Notes: a model not told the origin generated them from the letters alone. A stretch of 64,000 nt of DNA from Gemmatimonadaceae bacterium (GCA_035633115.1 DASQFN010000112.1:109201-173200), one strand, 5' to 3'; shown: positions 1 to 9,478, numbered from the stretch's first letter. A program made the numbers and translations.

Positions 1-880
1 TGAAGCCACCGCCGCCGCCGAACCCGCCAAAGCCGCCTCCCCCACCAAACCCGCCGCCGCCGAACCCGCCGCCGCTCCATCCGCTGCGGTGTCCGCCACC
101 CGACTGCATCGCCAGCAGAAGTGGCCAGAAGCATCCATCGCATCCGCTCTCTCGTCCCCTTCGTCCTCTCCGTTGAGCACGCCGGCTTGCGCTGGAGAGA
201 AACGACATCACCACGAAAAAGATGATGAGGAAGACAAACGGCGGAATTCCGCGGCGCTCTGGCTCACGGTAGCGCACCGGCGCGGGCGGCACGAGCGCTG
301 TATCGAGAGTGAATTTGAACTCGTTGGCGAACCGCTGAGCTGTTCTAAGCGTGACCAGCTCAAGGCCGGTGGCGTAATCACGCTGCTGAAACGCCGGTGT
401 GGCCTCGCGGCAGATATCGCCCGCGGTCGCGTCGGTGATGAATCCCTCGGCTCCCTGCCCCGTAGCGATGAAGCATTTCCCGCGGCCGTCGGAGCTTGTC
501 TCCTTCGGCACGAGGAGAATCACCGCGCCGGCGTTCCGCGTCGGATCACCCGGGTTCCCGATCTTGCCTACTTTCCATTCCCGGCCGATCTGAAGTGCGA
601 CGTCGGCGGCCACGTTCTGGCCGATGTCGCTGAGCGTGACGACTCCAATCTCGCCCCGCGACTTGTTCCTGACGTCCTCCGCGATCCGCGTGATACGCTC
701 GATCGTCCCGGCGTCGAGTACGCGGGCGAAGTCGTTGACGACTCCGGTAGGCGGTGGAATCGTGAGCCTGGACTGCGCGCGAGCCACCGACGGAGGGATA
801 ACCAGCACGGAGAGCACAGGGGCGAGCACGGCATATGCGCGAAGTCTGCGCAGCGCGGCGCGCGAAGGCGCTCGTAACAA
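1..880 (-). CDS. TPM-domain membrane protein, 3' end outside window
   Basis: Reading the minus strand gives a signal-peptide-like N-terminus ending in VARAQ, then a TPM domain (IPPPTGVVNDFARVLD, about residues 35-170, with RNKSRGEIGVVTL and GQGAEGFITDATAGDI), one hydrophobic segment (PPFVFLIIFFVVMSFL) and a Ser/Gly/Phe-rich tail of GGGFGGGGFGG type that runs off the left edge. This is the YgcG-type arrangement: TPM domain, transmembrane helix, glycine-rich end. TPM proteins are membrane-anchored and linked to photosystem II repair in plants; the bacterial role is not settled. No ATG or GTG fits upstream of the signal peptide, so TTG at 880 is the likely start, with an in-frame GTG inside the leader as alternative. 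It diverges from the DsbA-like gene. The family call is firm, the exact start is not. Confidence 0.8.
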   Translation of the reverse strand, partial: MLRAPSRAALRRLRAYAVLAPVLSVLVIPPSVARAQSRLTIPPPTGVVNDFARVLDAGTIERITRIAEDVRNKSRGEIGVVTLSDIGQNVAADVALQIGREWKVGKIGNPGDPTRNAGAVILLVPKETSSDGRGKCFIATGQGAEGFITDATAGDICREATPAFQQRDYATGLELVTLRTAQRFANEFKFTLDTALVPPAPVRYREPERRGIPPFVFLIIFFVVMSFLSSASRRAQRRGRRGRESGCDGCFWPLLLAMQSGGGHRSGWSGGGFGGGGFGGGGGFGGFGGGGGF

Positions 881-941
881 CCGGATTATCGTGCTTCCGC
901 CCTTGATTTCAGCACCATCACCGGCTCCTATTTACCAGACC

Positions 942-1637
942 ATGTCAAGCAAAGTCAACTTCAGTGCCGCGGTGCTCGCGGCGGTCGCAATTCATGCCTG
1001 CAGCCCGTCAGGATCTGCTCCTCCGGCTTCCGACGCGTCCCCTTCGGGCGCTCGGCCCGCCGCGTCCACTCCAGTCGACCCACTCGTTGCCGCTGCCGAC
1101 AAAGGACGGATTGCCGGCCACGCAAATGCCACAACCTGGCTCATCATCGCCAGCGATTTTCAGTGTCCGTTCTGCAAGCAGTGGCATGACGAGAGCTACA
1201 AGATGATCGACGACGAGTACGTACGTACCGGTAAGATCAAAGTTGCGTATGTGAACTATCCGCTAGCGCAGCATCAGCACGCGATGCCGACCGCGGAGGC
1301 CGCGATGTGCGCGTCGGCGCAGGGCAGGTTCTGGCAATTCCACGAAGCCCTGTTCGCAACCCAGAAGCAATGGGCATCGCTACCCTCATCGACGGCTGTT
1401 CTTGACTCCATCGCCGGCGCCGTTGGAGTGGACAAGTCGGCCTGGAAGCAGTGCATCGAGTCGGGGAAGCTCCGGCCAATGATCATCGCTGACCGGGACC
1501 GGTCGGCAGCCGCCGGAGTGCAATCCACGCCCACATTCCTGATCGGGAATCGCGTGCTCCTCGGTGCCCTGCCAGTTGACTCACTGCGGATGGCACTCGA
1601 CGCCGAAATCGCGAAAAGCGCCGCTCCTGCGCGCTGA
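942..1637 (+). CDS. DsbA/thioredoxin-fold lipoprotein (thiol-disulfide oxidoreductase)
   Basis: A 231-residue protein. The N-terminus ends in a lipobox-like IHAC, so a periplasmic lipoprotein is likely. After a Pro/Ala/Ser-rich linker the thioredoxin fold begins at about residue 55 (ATTWLIIASDFQCPFCKQW) with a CPFC active site. The cis-proline loop is in GVQSTPTFLIGNRVLLGA near the C-terminus. The helical insertion typical of the DsbA/Thioredoxin_4 group lies between. Known members oxidise or isomerise disulfides of exported proteins; the substrate here is unknown. The reading frame is open far upstream, but ATG 942 is chosen because it gives a clean signal sequence. waaA follows after 33 bp and may be cotranscribed. 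Confidence 0.85.
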   Translation: MSSKVNFSAAVLAAVAIHACSPSGSAPPASDASPSGARPAASTPVDPLVAAADKGRIAGHANATTWLIIASDFQCPFCKQWHDESYKMIDDEYVRTGKIKVAYVNYPLAQHQHAMPTAEAAMCASAQGRFWQFHEALFATQKQWASLPSSTAVLDSIAGAVGVDKSAWKQCIESGKLRPMIIADRDRSAAAGVQSTPTFLIGNRVLLGALPVDSLRMALDAEIAKSAAPAR

Positions 1638-1670
1638 CGCTGCCCGGCGCGCAGGTCTGAGCAGCGCCCG

Positions 1671-2957
1671 GTGAACCCGCTCGCACGAATACCGTACTTC
1701 GCCGCGGGAGCGGTCGCCCGCGCGCTGGCCGCCATCCCGCCGCCCGGCAACTCAAAAGCATCGCGCGCACTTCGAGCCCGCCGCGGCATCCGCCACCGTT
1801 ACGCCGAGTGGGCAGCTGAAAGCCGGGACCCGTCCAAGCCATTGCTGTGGGTGCATGCACCGTCCGTCGGTGAAGGACTGCAGGCGCTTCCGGTAATTCA
1901 GCTCTTTCGCGCGGCCCATCCGGGCGCGCAGATCGCGTACACGTTTTTTTCACCGAGCGCAGAGCGCTTTGCGGCGACAGTTGGAGCCGACTTTCACGAC
2001 TATCTCCCCTTCGACACCGTCGGGGATGCGGCGCTCGCACTGAGCGCGCTCCGGCCGACTGCTCTTGTGTTCAGCAAGCTCGACGTCTGGCCCGTACTCG
2101 TCGAGCAGGCGGCGAGCCGCGGAGCGAGACTCGGCCTGATGAGCGCTGCAATGCCCGCATCCTCCGGCCGCCGCGCGCGCGCGGCTCAGCTCTTTCTCCG
2201 CGACGCATTCCACGCGATGGACCTGGTCGGCGCCGTGTCGGATTCCGACGGTGCCAATCTCATCGGCGCCGGCGTGAGGCCGGACCGCCTGAGAATCACC
2301 GGCGACGCACGCTACGATCAGGCGTGGTCGAAAGCAGAATCGAATTCAGCCGAGCGTGCCGCCCTGATCGGGCCGCTTCGTGCGGCGCGCTTCACACTCG
2401 TTGCGGGTTCGACGTGGCCCAGCGACGAGCTGCGCCTGCTCCCGGCCTGGCTGGCGGTACGGCGTGCGCTGCCCAGCGTGAGACTGATAATTGCTCCGCA
2501 CGAGCTTTCGTCGGGGCATCTCGAGTCAGTCGAAACCTGGGCGCTGTCGAGCGGGCTCGAGTACGCCCGCACGGGCGACCCTGCCGCATCGTCAGCTGAC
2601 GTCATCGTCGTTGATCGCTACGGGATACTGGGCGATCTCTACGCCCTGGCAGACGTGGCTTATGTTGGCGGCGGGTTCCGTGATGCCGGGCTGCACTCGC
2701 TTCTCGAGCCCGCCGCGTTCGGTGCGCCGGTGATCATCGGGCCGGGCCACGCGGACAACCGCGACGCGAGCCTCCTCGTTGCCGCAGGAGGAGCGTTTCG
2801 GTGCTCTGACTCCGCCGCGATCACAAGTAGAATGCGGCGGTGGCTGGAGAACCCCGAGTCGCTTACTCGTGCACGGACCGCAGCACGTGAAGTAGTTCAG
2901 TCGGGACTCGGCGCCGCTGATCGATCGGTTGAGATTGTTGAGTCACTAATGAGATAG
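1671..2957 (+). CDS. waaA: 3-deoxy-D-manno-octulosonic acid (Kdo) transferase
   Basis: A 428-residue GT30-type glycosyltransferase that adds Kdo to lipid A precursors at the inner membrane, so the cell makes a lipopolysaccharide core. Visible family marks are HAPSVGEGLQALPVI with the catalytic Glu near residue 66, TFFSPSAERFA, FDTVGDAALALSALRPTA, VAGSTWPSDE at the start of the C-terminal domain, and YVGGGFRDAGLHSLLEPAAF followed by GAPVIIGPGHADNRD for CMP-Kdo binding. The hydrophobic N-terminus (IPYFAAGAVARALAAI) is the usual membrane anchor. The start is GTG 1671. Length matches the family. The gene converges on the EAL-protein gene. Confidence 0.9.
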   Translation: MNPLARIPYFAAGAVARALAAIPPPGNSKASRALRARRGIRHRYAEWAAESRDPSKPLLWVHAPSVGEGLQALPVIQLFRAAHPGAQIAYTFFSPSAERFAATVGADFHDYLPFDTVGDAALALSALRPTALVFSKLDVWPVLVEQAASRGARLGLMSAAMPASSGRRARAAQLFLRDAFHAMDLVGAVSDSDGANLIGAGVRPDRLRITGDARYDQAWSKAESNSAERAALIGPLRAARFTLVAGSTWPSDELRLLPAWLAVRRALPSVRLIIAPHELSSGHLESVETWALSSGLEYARTGDPAASSADVIVVDRYGILGDLYALADVAYVGGGFRDAGLHSLLEPAAFGAPVIIGPGHADNRDASLLVAAGGAFRCSDSAAITSRMRRWLENPESLTRARTAAREVVQSGLGAADRSVEIVESLMR

Positions 2958-2976
2958 AAAAACTGCAGACTGAGTG

Positions 2977-2992
2977 TCGGGCCGAGGCCCGA
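2977..2992. terminator. GC-rich hairpin between convergent genes
   Basis: A 7-bp perfect stem (TCGGGCC with GGCCCGA, very small loop) lies in the 39 bp between waaA and the EAL-protein gene. No strong T-run follows directly, although a short run of A lies 18 bp to the left (T on the minus strand). It may be a weak bidirectional terminator. Confidence 0.4.
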
Positions 2993-2996
2993 TCAG

Positions 2997-4265
2997 CTAC
3001 GATTCAACCAGGGTCGCCACGGGCGGGGCAGCGGGGCCGGGCTCCGGCGGATGCAGGTAGAACCCCTGTACGAGGTGCGCGCCCAGCTGTTTCACCGTCT
3101 CGTACTCCTCGGCGAGCTCCACTCCCTCGGCAATAACCTTCGCGCCCTGATCGTTCGCGAAGCGAACCATCGTCTCCACGAGGTTCTGCTTGATGAAGTT
3201 CTCGTGGATGCAGTTGATGAGAGAGATGTCGAGCTTGATGAAATCGGGCTCGAGGTTCGCAATCGAGCCCAGCCCCGCGTAGCCGCTTCCCGCGTCGTCA
3301 ACGGCGAAGCGATATCCGCGATCGCGGAAATCCTTGAGCCGCCCGCGAAACTTCGGATAGTCCTTGATCGCGGTGCGCTCGGTTATCTCGAGAACCACGC
3401 GCGACGGGTCGGGCACGTCCATGTCTATCTCGGTGAACGCCGGGTCCGTGAAATCGTGCGGATCGACGTTGATGAAAAGCAGCTGGCTTTTCTCCAGCCT
3501 GGCCTTCATTCCGCGGATGGCGGTGTTTCGGCAGAGGCGGCTCAGCTCCCAGATCATGTCCGATTGCGCCGCAACCTCGAACATCACTTCGGGCCTTCGC
3601 ATGCTTCGCATGGTTCCGCGCGCGAGCGCCTCGTACCCGAAGATCTCCTTCGTGTCGGTGATGACGATCGGGTGATAATCGATATAGAGCGCTCCCGTGC
3701 GGAGGGTCTCCCGCAGGTCGGCGCTCTTTCGCGCCAGCTCTCTCTGCTCGACGCTGTTCGATGAAGCTGCTGCCTCACGAATGCCGCGGTATATCTGCCG
3801 CTCGAGCCGGATTTTCGGATCATAGTAAATGTGGGCCCGGCCGACATACGTGTCGAACAGCGCGGCGACCGCCTCGCCGTGACCCTCCTCCACACGCGTG
3901 GAGATGAACTGATGCAGCCGTATCGTGAGGTCGGTTATCTCCTCGTCGGTGGGAACGGGAACGTCGGCAGCGGGAATGTGGAACAGTATGAAGTCGTCGT
4001 CGTTGGTGAAGCTGACCATGACCTCCGATGACGCGAACGGACCTTCGCGGAAAAAATCCCGCATCGCCTTGATTGTCGTCTCGAGGATCTCGTCCAGCTT
4101 CTCCCACCCGTAGATCTCCTCGATCTTGGCGTAGCGGTCGAAGTTGAAGTAGAGGATGACGAGCTCTCCCCGCTCCTGGATGCCCTGACGCAGCGCGTCG
4201 AGAGTGGCCGAGACTGTTGGGACCTTGTCGTGTCCCGCTCGGAACAGCTGCCGGTAGTTCGGCAA
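2997..4265 (-). CDS. degenerate GGDEF plus EAL-domain protein (cyclic-di-GMP phosphodiesterase candidate)
   Basis: The C-terminal half is a well-kept EAL domain: YEALARGT, INVDPHDF, LEITERTAI, FAVDDAGSGYAGLGS, DFIKLD, VIAEGVE and VQGFYLHPP. The EAL triplet, metal-binding Asn, Glu and Asp residues and the catalytic Lys region are all present, so hydrolysis of cyclic-di-GMP is plausible. The N-terminal 180 residues resemble a GGDEF fold (VILYFNFDRYAKIEEIYG) but no GGDEF motif is seen. The frame is open well into the upstream response regulator, but that extension is only an out-of-frame reading of it. TTG at 4265, directly after the regulator stop, is the likely start and suggests translational coupling. 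The regulator probably controls this enzyme. Confidence 0.82.
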   Translation of the reverse strand: MPNYRQLFRAGHDKVPTVSATLDALRQGIQERGELVILYFNFDRYAKIEEIYGWEKLDEILETTIKAMRDFFREGPFASSEVMVSFTNDDDFILFHIPAADVPVPTDEEITDLTIRLHQFISTRVEEGHGEAVAALFDTYVGRAHIYYDPKIRLERQIYRGIREAAASSNSVEQRELARKSADLRETLRTGALYIDYHPIVITDTKEIFGYEALARGTMRSMRRPEVMFEVAAQSDMIWELSRLCRNTAIRGMKARLEKSQLLFINVDPHDFTDPAFTEIDMDVPDPSRVVLEITERTAIKDYPKFRGRLKDFRDRGYRFAVDDAGSGYAGLGSIANLEPDFIKLDISLINCIHENFIKQNLVETMVRFANDQGAKVIAEGVELAEEYETVKQLGAHLVQGFYLHPPEPGPAAPPVATLVES

Positions 4266-4267
4266 CG

Positions 4268-4666
4268 TCAGGGCGTGGGGGCGAGCTTGGCTGCGTTCCG
4301 CTCCACCACTTTCGCGAGCGACGCCAGCTCGAACGGCTTCTCCACGAAATCGTCGGCGCCTGTCTCCAATGCCTGCCGCTTGTTCATCCAGTCCTGAAGG
4401 GCCGTGACCATGACGACGCGGATGGAGGAGCCGAGCGTCGGGTGGTCCTTCATCTCGCGGCATACCTGCCAGCCGTCGCGGCCAGGCATCATCACATCGA
4501 GCAGGATGATGGAAGGTTTTTCGCGCTCGAAGACCTCCATCGCCTCGTTTCCATCATATGCGACCGAGATCCTGTACCCGCGAGCCTCCAGGTAATCCCG
4601 GATGATGTGGGCGTTGTCCTGGTTGTCGTCGACGACCAGAATCGAGGGGAGCTTTGGGTCGGACAT
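4268..4666 (-). CDS. single-domain response regulator (CheY/DivK type)
   Basis: A 132-residue receiver domain with no output domain. The acidic pocket (ILVVDDNQDN), the phospho-acceptor Asp in SIILLDVMMPGRDGW (near residue 56), the Thr in VVMVTALQDW and the Lys in FVEKPFE are all in place. MMPGRDGWQVCREMKDHP is typical of polar-localised or adaptor receivers. The gene lies immediately upstream of the EAL-domain gene (stop and next start about 2 bp apart), so it probably transmits a kinase signal to cyclic-di-GMP turnover. The cognate kinase is not adjacent. Confidence 0.9.
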   Translation of the reverse strand: MSDPKLPSILVVDDNQDNAHIIRDYLEARGYRISVAYDGNEAMEVFEREKPSIILLDVMMPGRDGWQVCREMKDHPTLGSSIRVVMVTALQDWMNKRQALETGADDFVEKPFELASLAKVVERNAAKLAPTP

Positions 4667-4811
4667 TGTTCAAAGGTTGTGAGGGACCATCGCGGTGGCA
4701 AGGTCAATCAGCAGGGACCACGCCATGCGCTACCGGTTTGCATCGAATCCGCCCGTTGGCCTGCGTGCGAGGTCCTGCACCATTCCCAGGTTTGAGCGCT
4801 CGAGCTTTGGC

Positions 4812-4844
4812 AAAAAAAGAGAGGGGCGCTCGGCCCCTCTCTTT
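4812..4844 (-). terminator. rho-independent terminator of the susC-susD operon
   Basis: An 11-bp perfect stem (AAAGAGAGGGG with CCCCTCTCTTT) has a 7-nt loop and, on the minus strand, a run of T at the base. It sits about 20 bp beyond the SusD-like stop codon. Confidence 0.85.
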
Positions 4845-4863
4845 CAACTGCGCTCACCCACCC

Positions 4864-6366
4864 CTATGGATTGCGATCGGTGCATCCGGAGAAATTCGGA
4901 TTGTTCCGTTCCGACTGGGGCACGATGATATTCACGTCCTCCCCGTAGGTTCCGCCCTTGAAGAACGGGCCGTTTGGATAAACGGTGTTGACAGCCCGAC
5001 CGAACCCGCCGCTTGCCACGGGACGAACGAGACGCCGCATGTCGGCGAGGCGGTGACCGCGTCCGAACAGCCAGAATGCGCGCTCGCGGAAGTGCAGATC
5101 TTCCTGCGCGATCTGCGTGCCGGGAGCAACGAGAGGCGCGAGCACTGCCCCCGCAGTCGTCACGTTCGTCGGATCCTTCAGCGACTGGAAGCTGGCACGC
5201 AGAGTGTTCAGCGTCTGAAGCCAACCGGCGGCGTCACCCGACCGCAGCTTTGCCTCGGCCTCGATCAAGCGTGCCTCGACACCCGTCACGATCGCGACAT
5301 CGTCGTCGCGCGTCGGCCAGATCAGCTGAACGTAGTAGGGCCCACCAATGCGCGGCGAAGCGCCGAAGTTGCCGTCGAATGAGCTCGAATTCAAGACGCC
5401 AAAGCCACGGCAGACGGTGTCGTTCCCGCGACATACCGGAATTCTTGGATCGCCGGATGAAGCGAAGTTGAGCCCGACGGTTCCATCCTTGTCGCCAACG
5501 ACGTACCGCCTGCCTGAGTTGTTGAGCGCCCAGAGCTGATTCACCGCTGTGCCGGATACTGCTTCCTGATGGAACATCCTGAAGCGGAAGTCGCTCGGGA
5601 TTGCGGGCGAAGCCGCGATCTCCGCGCCAGCTCGAGCGAAGTCTCCCTGATTCAGCAGCACCCGCGCCCGGCCGATCCGCGCCAAAATACGCACGGTGTC
5701 TCCGCGCGTGTTACTGGCCGCGCCGGCGCTTGCCGAGTCGAAGCTCGCGAGAGCCCGAGCATACACCTGGGCGTTCGATTCAGGAGCTCCGTAAGTGATG
5801 ACAGAACCGTCGAGGTTGAAGCTGCTGAGCGGAGTTCCGTTGCAGTAGTTCTCGGCGATCGCCGTTTCCGCGAACCCGCGTGCCCAGTACATCTGTGCGA
5901 TACCCGACTGGACGAGTGGGAGTGCGGATGCGGCTGCCGGAGGATAGGCGCGGAGAGCATCAATCGCCTGGTTGGCGGCGGTTCGCGTGCGATTTATGTC
6001 ATACCACATACCGCTGATGACGCTGACCTCTTCGCGCACGAAGCGCTGGTCAGTTGCGTCGCGCTGGACGAACGTGTCGCCCGAGCGCCACTCGTCAGTG
6101 AGAAGGCCGGGAAAATGAAATACAGATTCGCCCCCGCTCGTCATACCGTTGAGACGGCCAAGTGTACCGAGTCGCAAACCCTCCGCTGACTCCGGGGAGT
6201 TGATGTTCTCGATGGCGATGACGTCGGGATCGGTCACCTCGAGCGCGCGATCGCAGGCACTTACTATCAGCGCGACCGCGGCAGAGAAACCCCACGCGGC
6301 GCGCCTGCGGGCGCGCCCAGCTTCGATCATTCCCCGGAGGCCGCGGGAGAAAAGGCATGATGTCAT
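4864..6366 (-). CDS. SusD/RagB-family outer-membrane lipoprotein
   Basis: A 500-residue protein with an N-terminal signal ending in a lipobox (LIVSACD), followed by the family start ALEVTDPDVIAIENINSPE. SusD-type helical repeats continue with GMWYDINRTRTAANQAIDAL, AQMYWARGFAETAIAENYCNGTPLS and, near the end, EAKLRSGDAAGWLQTLNTLR and REDLHFRERAFWLFGRGHRLAD-like sequence. SusD-like proteins cap a SusC-like porin and catch oligosaccharide or peptide substrates at the cell surface. The gene starts 7 bp after the SusC stop, so the two are one operon ending at the 4812-4844 hairpin. No glycoside hydrolase is next to it, so the substrate cannot be inferred. Confidence 0.88.
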   Translation of the reverse strand: MTSCLFSRGLRGMIEAGRARRRAAWGFSAAVALIVSACDRALEVTDPDVIAIENINSPESAEGLRLGTLGRLNGMTSGGESVFHFPGLLTDEWRSGDTFVQRDATDQRFVREEVSVISGMWYDINRTRTAANQAIDALRAYPPAAASALPLVQSGIAQMYWARGFAETAIAENYCNGTPLSSFNLDGSVITYGAPESNAQVYARALASFDSASAGAASNTRGDTVRILARIGRARVLLNQGDFARAGAEIAASPAIPSDFRFRMFHQEAVSGTAVNQLWALNNSGRRYVVGDKDGTVGLNFASSGDPRIPVCRGNDTVCRGFGVLNSSSFDGNFGASPRIGGPYYVQLIWPTRDDDVAIVTGVEARLIEAEAKLRSGDAAGWLQTLNTLRASFQSLKDPTNVTTAGAVLAPLVAPGTQIAQEDLHFRERAFWLFGRGHRLADMRRLVRPVASGGFGRAVNTVYPNGPFFKGGTYGEDVNIIVPQSERNNPNFSGCTDRNP

Positions 6367-6373
6367 GATCGCC

Positions 6374-9300
6374 TCAGAATCCCAGGTTCAGGCGGAGCGT
6401 GAAGTACCGCGGTGGCGGTGCAGTCTGGAAATCTGTCTGGATGTCGTTTCCACCCCCGCCCTCGAAGTAGGCGGACTCGGGATCGATGCCGCTGTAGTCG
6501 GTCCACGTCTTGAGGTTACGGCCGGCGATGGTCACGCTCACGCGATCCGCGTTTAAGCGCCGCGCGAGATTCCACTGTCGTGGCGAAGTCAGTGTCAGTG
6601 CGACCTCACGGAGTTTGGTGTAGTCGGCTTTCTCGATAAACCCCCCCTGCGTACGGAGTGGGTGGTCGCGAAGTGCAACGTTGCGCGCCTGCTCGAACAG
6701 CGACGCGCTAGGATCCGAAAGGCCACGGCAGTTGCTTCGGCTCTGACACCGGATCCGCTCATTGGCGTTGAGGAGTTTGAAGCCTCCCTTGTGGTCTATG
6801 CTGGCACTCAATCGGATCAGATCACCAAAGAGCTCTATCCCCGGACTGAAGGACATTTCCACGTGCGGGAGCTGTCGTCCCTGATATTCCGCGGTGTCGC
6901 TCACCACGACTTCGTCCTGGGTGATGAGGCCGTCGCCATTTGTGTCGGCAAAGCTCTTGATCGCGGTGTGCCAGTACCCGAACAGCGGGTAACCGACACG
7001 GTGCTGGATCTGGGTGGCAACAATTATCGGAATCGGCTCGCCGGCTGCGTTGTTATCCAGCGTCAGGATCTTGTTGTCGTTGATCGAATGATTGATACCC
7101 AGATCAATCCCGATCCGATCGGTCCGCAGAAGCTGGGCGTGAATGCCGGTCTCGAATCCTCTGTTCTCCACTGAACCGATGTTCTCGAAGCGCGATGCGG
7201 TGATCCCGATGGAGCCAGGAAGAATCCGCTGAATCAAAGCGTCGCTGGTGCGCTTGCGGTAGCCGGTGAATTCGAAGGAGAAGCGGTTGTTGAGCATGCC
7301 GACATCAATGCCGCCCTCGAACTCGAGCGCTCGCTCAGGCTTGAGGTCAGGGTTGCCAACCGCATTGAAGGTGAGGCCGGGGACGCCCTGGTCGCCGAAG
7401 TTGGCTGTGCGCGGTGAAAAGAAAAGGAGCGCGTCATTCGTGCCTGGGGAAACCCCCGATGCTCCATACGCGGCGCGGAGGCGCAGTTGATCGAGGAAGC
7501 CCGGCTTTCGGAAAAAACCCTCCTCGGACACAACCCACGAGAGGCTGGCCTTCGGATAATAAACCGCGTCGAAGTTCTGCCCGAACGCGGTGTTGTTGTC
7601 GGCCCTCAGCGCACCGGTCAGGAACAGGCGATCGTTGAATCCGAACGTCTGCTCGACGAACACGCCCGCGGTGATCGCGAAGCTGGTTACCTCGGCCGCA
7701 TCTCTCACGGCCCCCGCCGTCACCGTCACGGCTCCCGGCGGCAGGTTGCTGCCGCTGGCCCCATTGCGAGCGAAAACGTTGCGGAAGTATTGAACACCAA
7801 GGGCTGTCTTCGAGGTCAGCTCCGGACGGAGGTTGAACGTCGCCGCTCCATTCACGTCGAAGGTGTACTGGAAAAAGTTCGTACGATTGTTGATTCTGAA
7901 TCCTTCGCGGCTTGTACCGAAATCCGAACAGTTGCCGCGTCGGCAAAGCTCGGAATCCACTCGATTAGTGTAGTCAACACCAAAGTTGCCGCGTGCCGAG
8001 AGCCAGCTCGCCGGCCGCCAGGAAGGCGATACGCTTCCGATGAACCGGTTGATCTCCTGCGTCACCACATCCTGGAAAACGTCCCCCGGTGTGAAAATGC
8101 GATAGCCATTGAGCGGAAAACCAAGACTTGTGTTGCCATTGTCGCGATAGCCCGGCCCGCCATAGGCGCTTGATAGCAACCCGGTCGTGTTGTTATCCGT
8201 CTGCGGGAGGCGTTGAGTGCTGGAGACGAATCCCGTCGATACCGCAATATCGGCCCTCGGAGTCAGGGTGACGTTGACGTTTGCGCGAAGGTTTGCCCGG
8301 TACAGCGAGTTCGGACGAAGCTGCTCTCCAGGAATTCGGCCGACCGTCGCATTCAGTCGCTCGATGTCGAACCGAGGCACCTTGTAAACGCCAGTCTCCC
8401 CCTCGTATTCACCGGAAAGGAAATAGCGAAGGGTCTCTGAGCCTCCATTAACCTGCGCGCCGTACTGTTCACGCCACCCCGTTGACAACGGAGTCGTCTC
8501 CGGATCCTCGAAAAGATTGAACGACTTCAGACTGTCCTGGAGGCACGTCTTGAGGGAAACCTGCGCGAGCGTGCACTGACGCGCTGTCGTCTCCCCGGGC
8601 CTGTGGCCGAAAAGCGTGTACGCTGTCGGGTAGGTGTTCTCGTCGGTAAGGCGGCCGCGCTCGACGTAGACGTTCCACTTCGGCCGACCCGGGCGACCGC
8701 GCTTGGTCGTGATCACCACGACTCCGTTGGCTGCGTCGGTTCCATACAGCGTTGCGGCCGACGGACCCTTCACGACCTCGATGCTCTCTATCTGCTCCGG
8801 ATCTATGTCCCCCACGCGGCTGGGAATCGCGCCGCCAACGCCGATGCTGGACGACCCGGATGAAGCCTCCATGCGAATGCCGTCGATGATGTAAATCGGA
8901 TCATTGTTGAGCGAAAGGCTGTTCGTCCCGCGAATGCGAATTCGCGACTGCGTTCCGGTGATTGTGCCGGGTGTGACCTGCACTCCCGGCGCGCGCGCCG
9001 TCAGTAGATCGGCAATGTTCTTGATGGGGAGCGTTGCGGTCAGTGCTGCGGCGTCGACACGTGAGATGTCGTTTCCGAGCTCGAGCCGCCGTTGCAGGCC
9101 CGTTGCGGTCGTCACGATCTCCCCAAGCTGTACGGCTACCAGGGGCAGCGAAAAGTTGAGCTGTACAGGCTGGCCGGTGGCGACAGCGACTGTCTGCCTC
9201 TGCGACTCATGTCCGAGAGAGTACGCGCGTACCTCGACGCGACCGGCCGGAACATTGCGAATCGTGTATGTCCCGTCGTCGTTTGTCGGAACTGAAAGCG

Positions 9301-9478
9301 GGGTGCCGACGACAGTGACGCGTCCTCTGAAAATCGGCCTTCCTGTTCCGGATTCCCTGAGCTCGCCGGTGATCGTCCCGGTGCCTTGCGCCATCGCGAC
9401 GGCGGGAACAAGGGCCAGTACAGCGGGAGCGATACACATCAGGAATCTGCGAACTGCCAACTTACGAGCGTTAGGCAT
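6374..9478 (-). CDS. SusC/RagA-family TonB-dependent outer-membrane receptor
   Basis: A 1034-residue protein from ATG 9478, which is preceded by a strong AAGGAGGAA ribosome site; an earlier in-frame ATG at 9544 lacks one. Order of parts: signal peptide (ending AMAQ), CarboxypepD_reg-like domain (GTITGELRESGTGRPIFRGR), plug domain with the SusC signature (RIRGTNSLSLNNDPIYIIDG and VEVVKGPSAATLYGTDAANG), then a 22-strand-type barrel ending in FTLRLNLGF with a terminal Phe. It imports a substrate captured by the SusD partner using TonB energy. No anti-sigma-interacting STN domain is seen at the N-terminus, so cell-surface signalling through this receptor is unlikely. Confidence 0.92.
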   Translation of the reverse strand: MPNARKLAVRRFLMCIAPAVLALVPAVAMAQGTGTITGELRESGTGRPIFRGRVTVVGTPLSVPTNDDGTYTIRNVPAGRVEVRAYSLGHESQRQTVAVATGQPVQLNFSLPLVAVQLGEIVTTATGLQRRLELGNDISRVDAAALTATLPIKNIADLLTARAPGVQVTPGTITGTQSRIRIRGTNSLSLNNDPIYIIDGIRMEASSGSSSIGVGGAIPSRVGDIDPEQIESIEVVKGPSAATLYGTDAANGVVVITTKRGRPGRPKWNVYVERGRLTDENTYPTAYTLFGHRPGETTARQCTLAQVSLKTCLQDSLKSFNLFEDPETTPLSTGWREQYGAQVNGGSETLRYFLSGEYEGETGVYKVPRFDIERLNATVGRIPGEQLRPNSLYRANLRANVNVTLTPRADIAVSTGFVSSTQRLPQTDNNTTGLLSSAYGGPGYRDNGNTSLGFPLNGYRIFTPGDVFQDVVTQEINRFIGSVSPSWRPASWLSARGNFGVDYTNRVDSELCRRGNCSDFGTSREGFRINNRTNFFQYTFDVNGAATFNLRPELTSKTALGVQYFRNVFARNGASGSNLPPGAVTVTAGAVRDAAEVTSFAITAGVFVEQTFGFNDRLFLTGALRADNNTAFGQNFDAVYYPKASLSWVVSEEGFFRKPGFLDQLRLRAAYGASGVSPGTNDALLFFSPRTANFGDQGVPGLTFNAVGNPDLKPERALEFEGGIDVGMLNNRFSFEFTGYRKRTSDALIQRILPGSIGITASRFENIGSVENRGFETGIHAQLLRTDRIGIDLGINHSINDNKILTLDNNAAGEPIPIIVATQIQHRVGYPLFGYWHTAIKSFADTNGDGLITQDEVVVSDTAEYQGRQLPHVEMSFSPGIELFGDLIRLSASIDHKGGFKLLNANERIRCQSRSNCRGLSDPSASLFEQARNVALRDHPLRTQGGFIEKADYTKLREVALTLTSPRQWNLARRLNADRVSVTIAGRNLKTWTDYSGIDPESAYFEGGGGNDIQTDFQTAPPPRYFTLRLNLGF

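Noticed and set aside
1..80. Short-period GCC/GCCGCC repeat at the left edge
   Set aside because: It is the Gly/Phe-rich tail codons of the TPM-domain gene, not a CRISPR or satellite.
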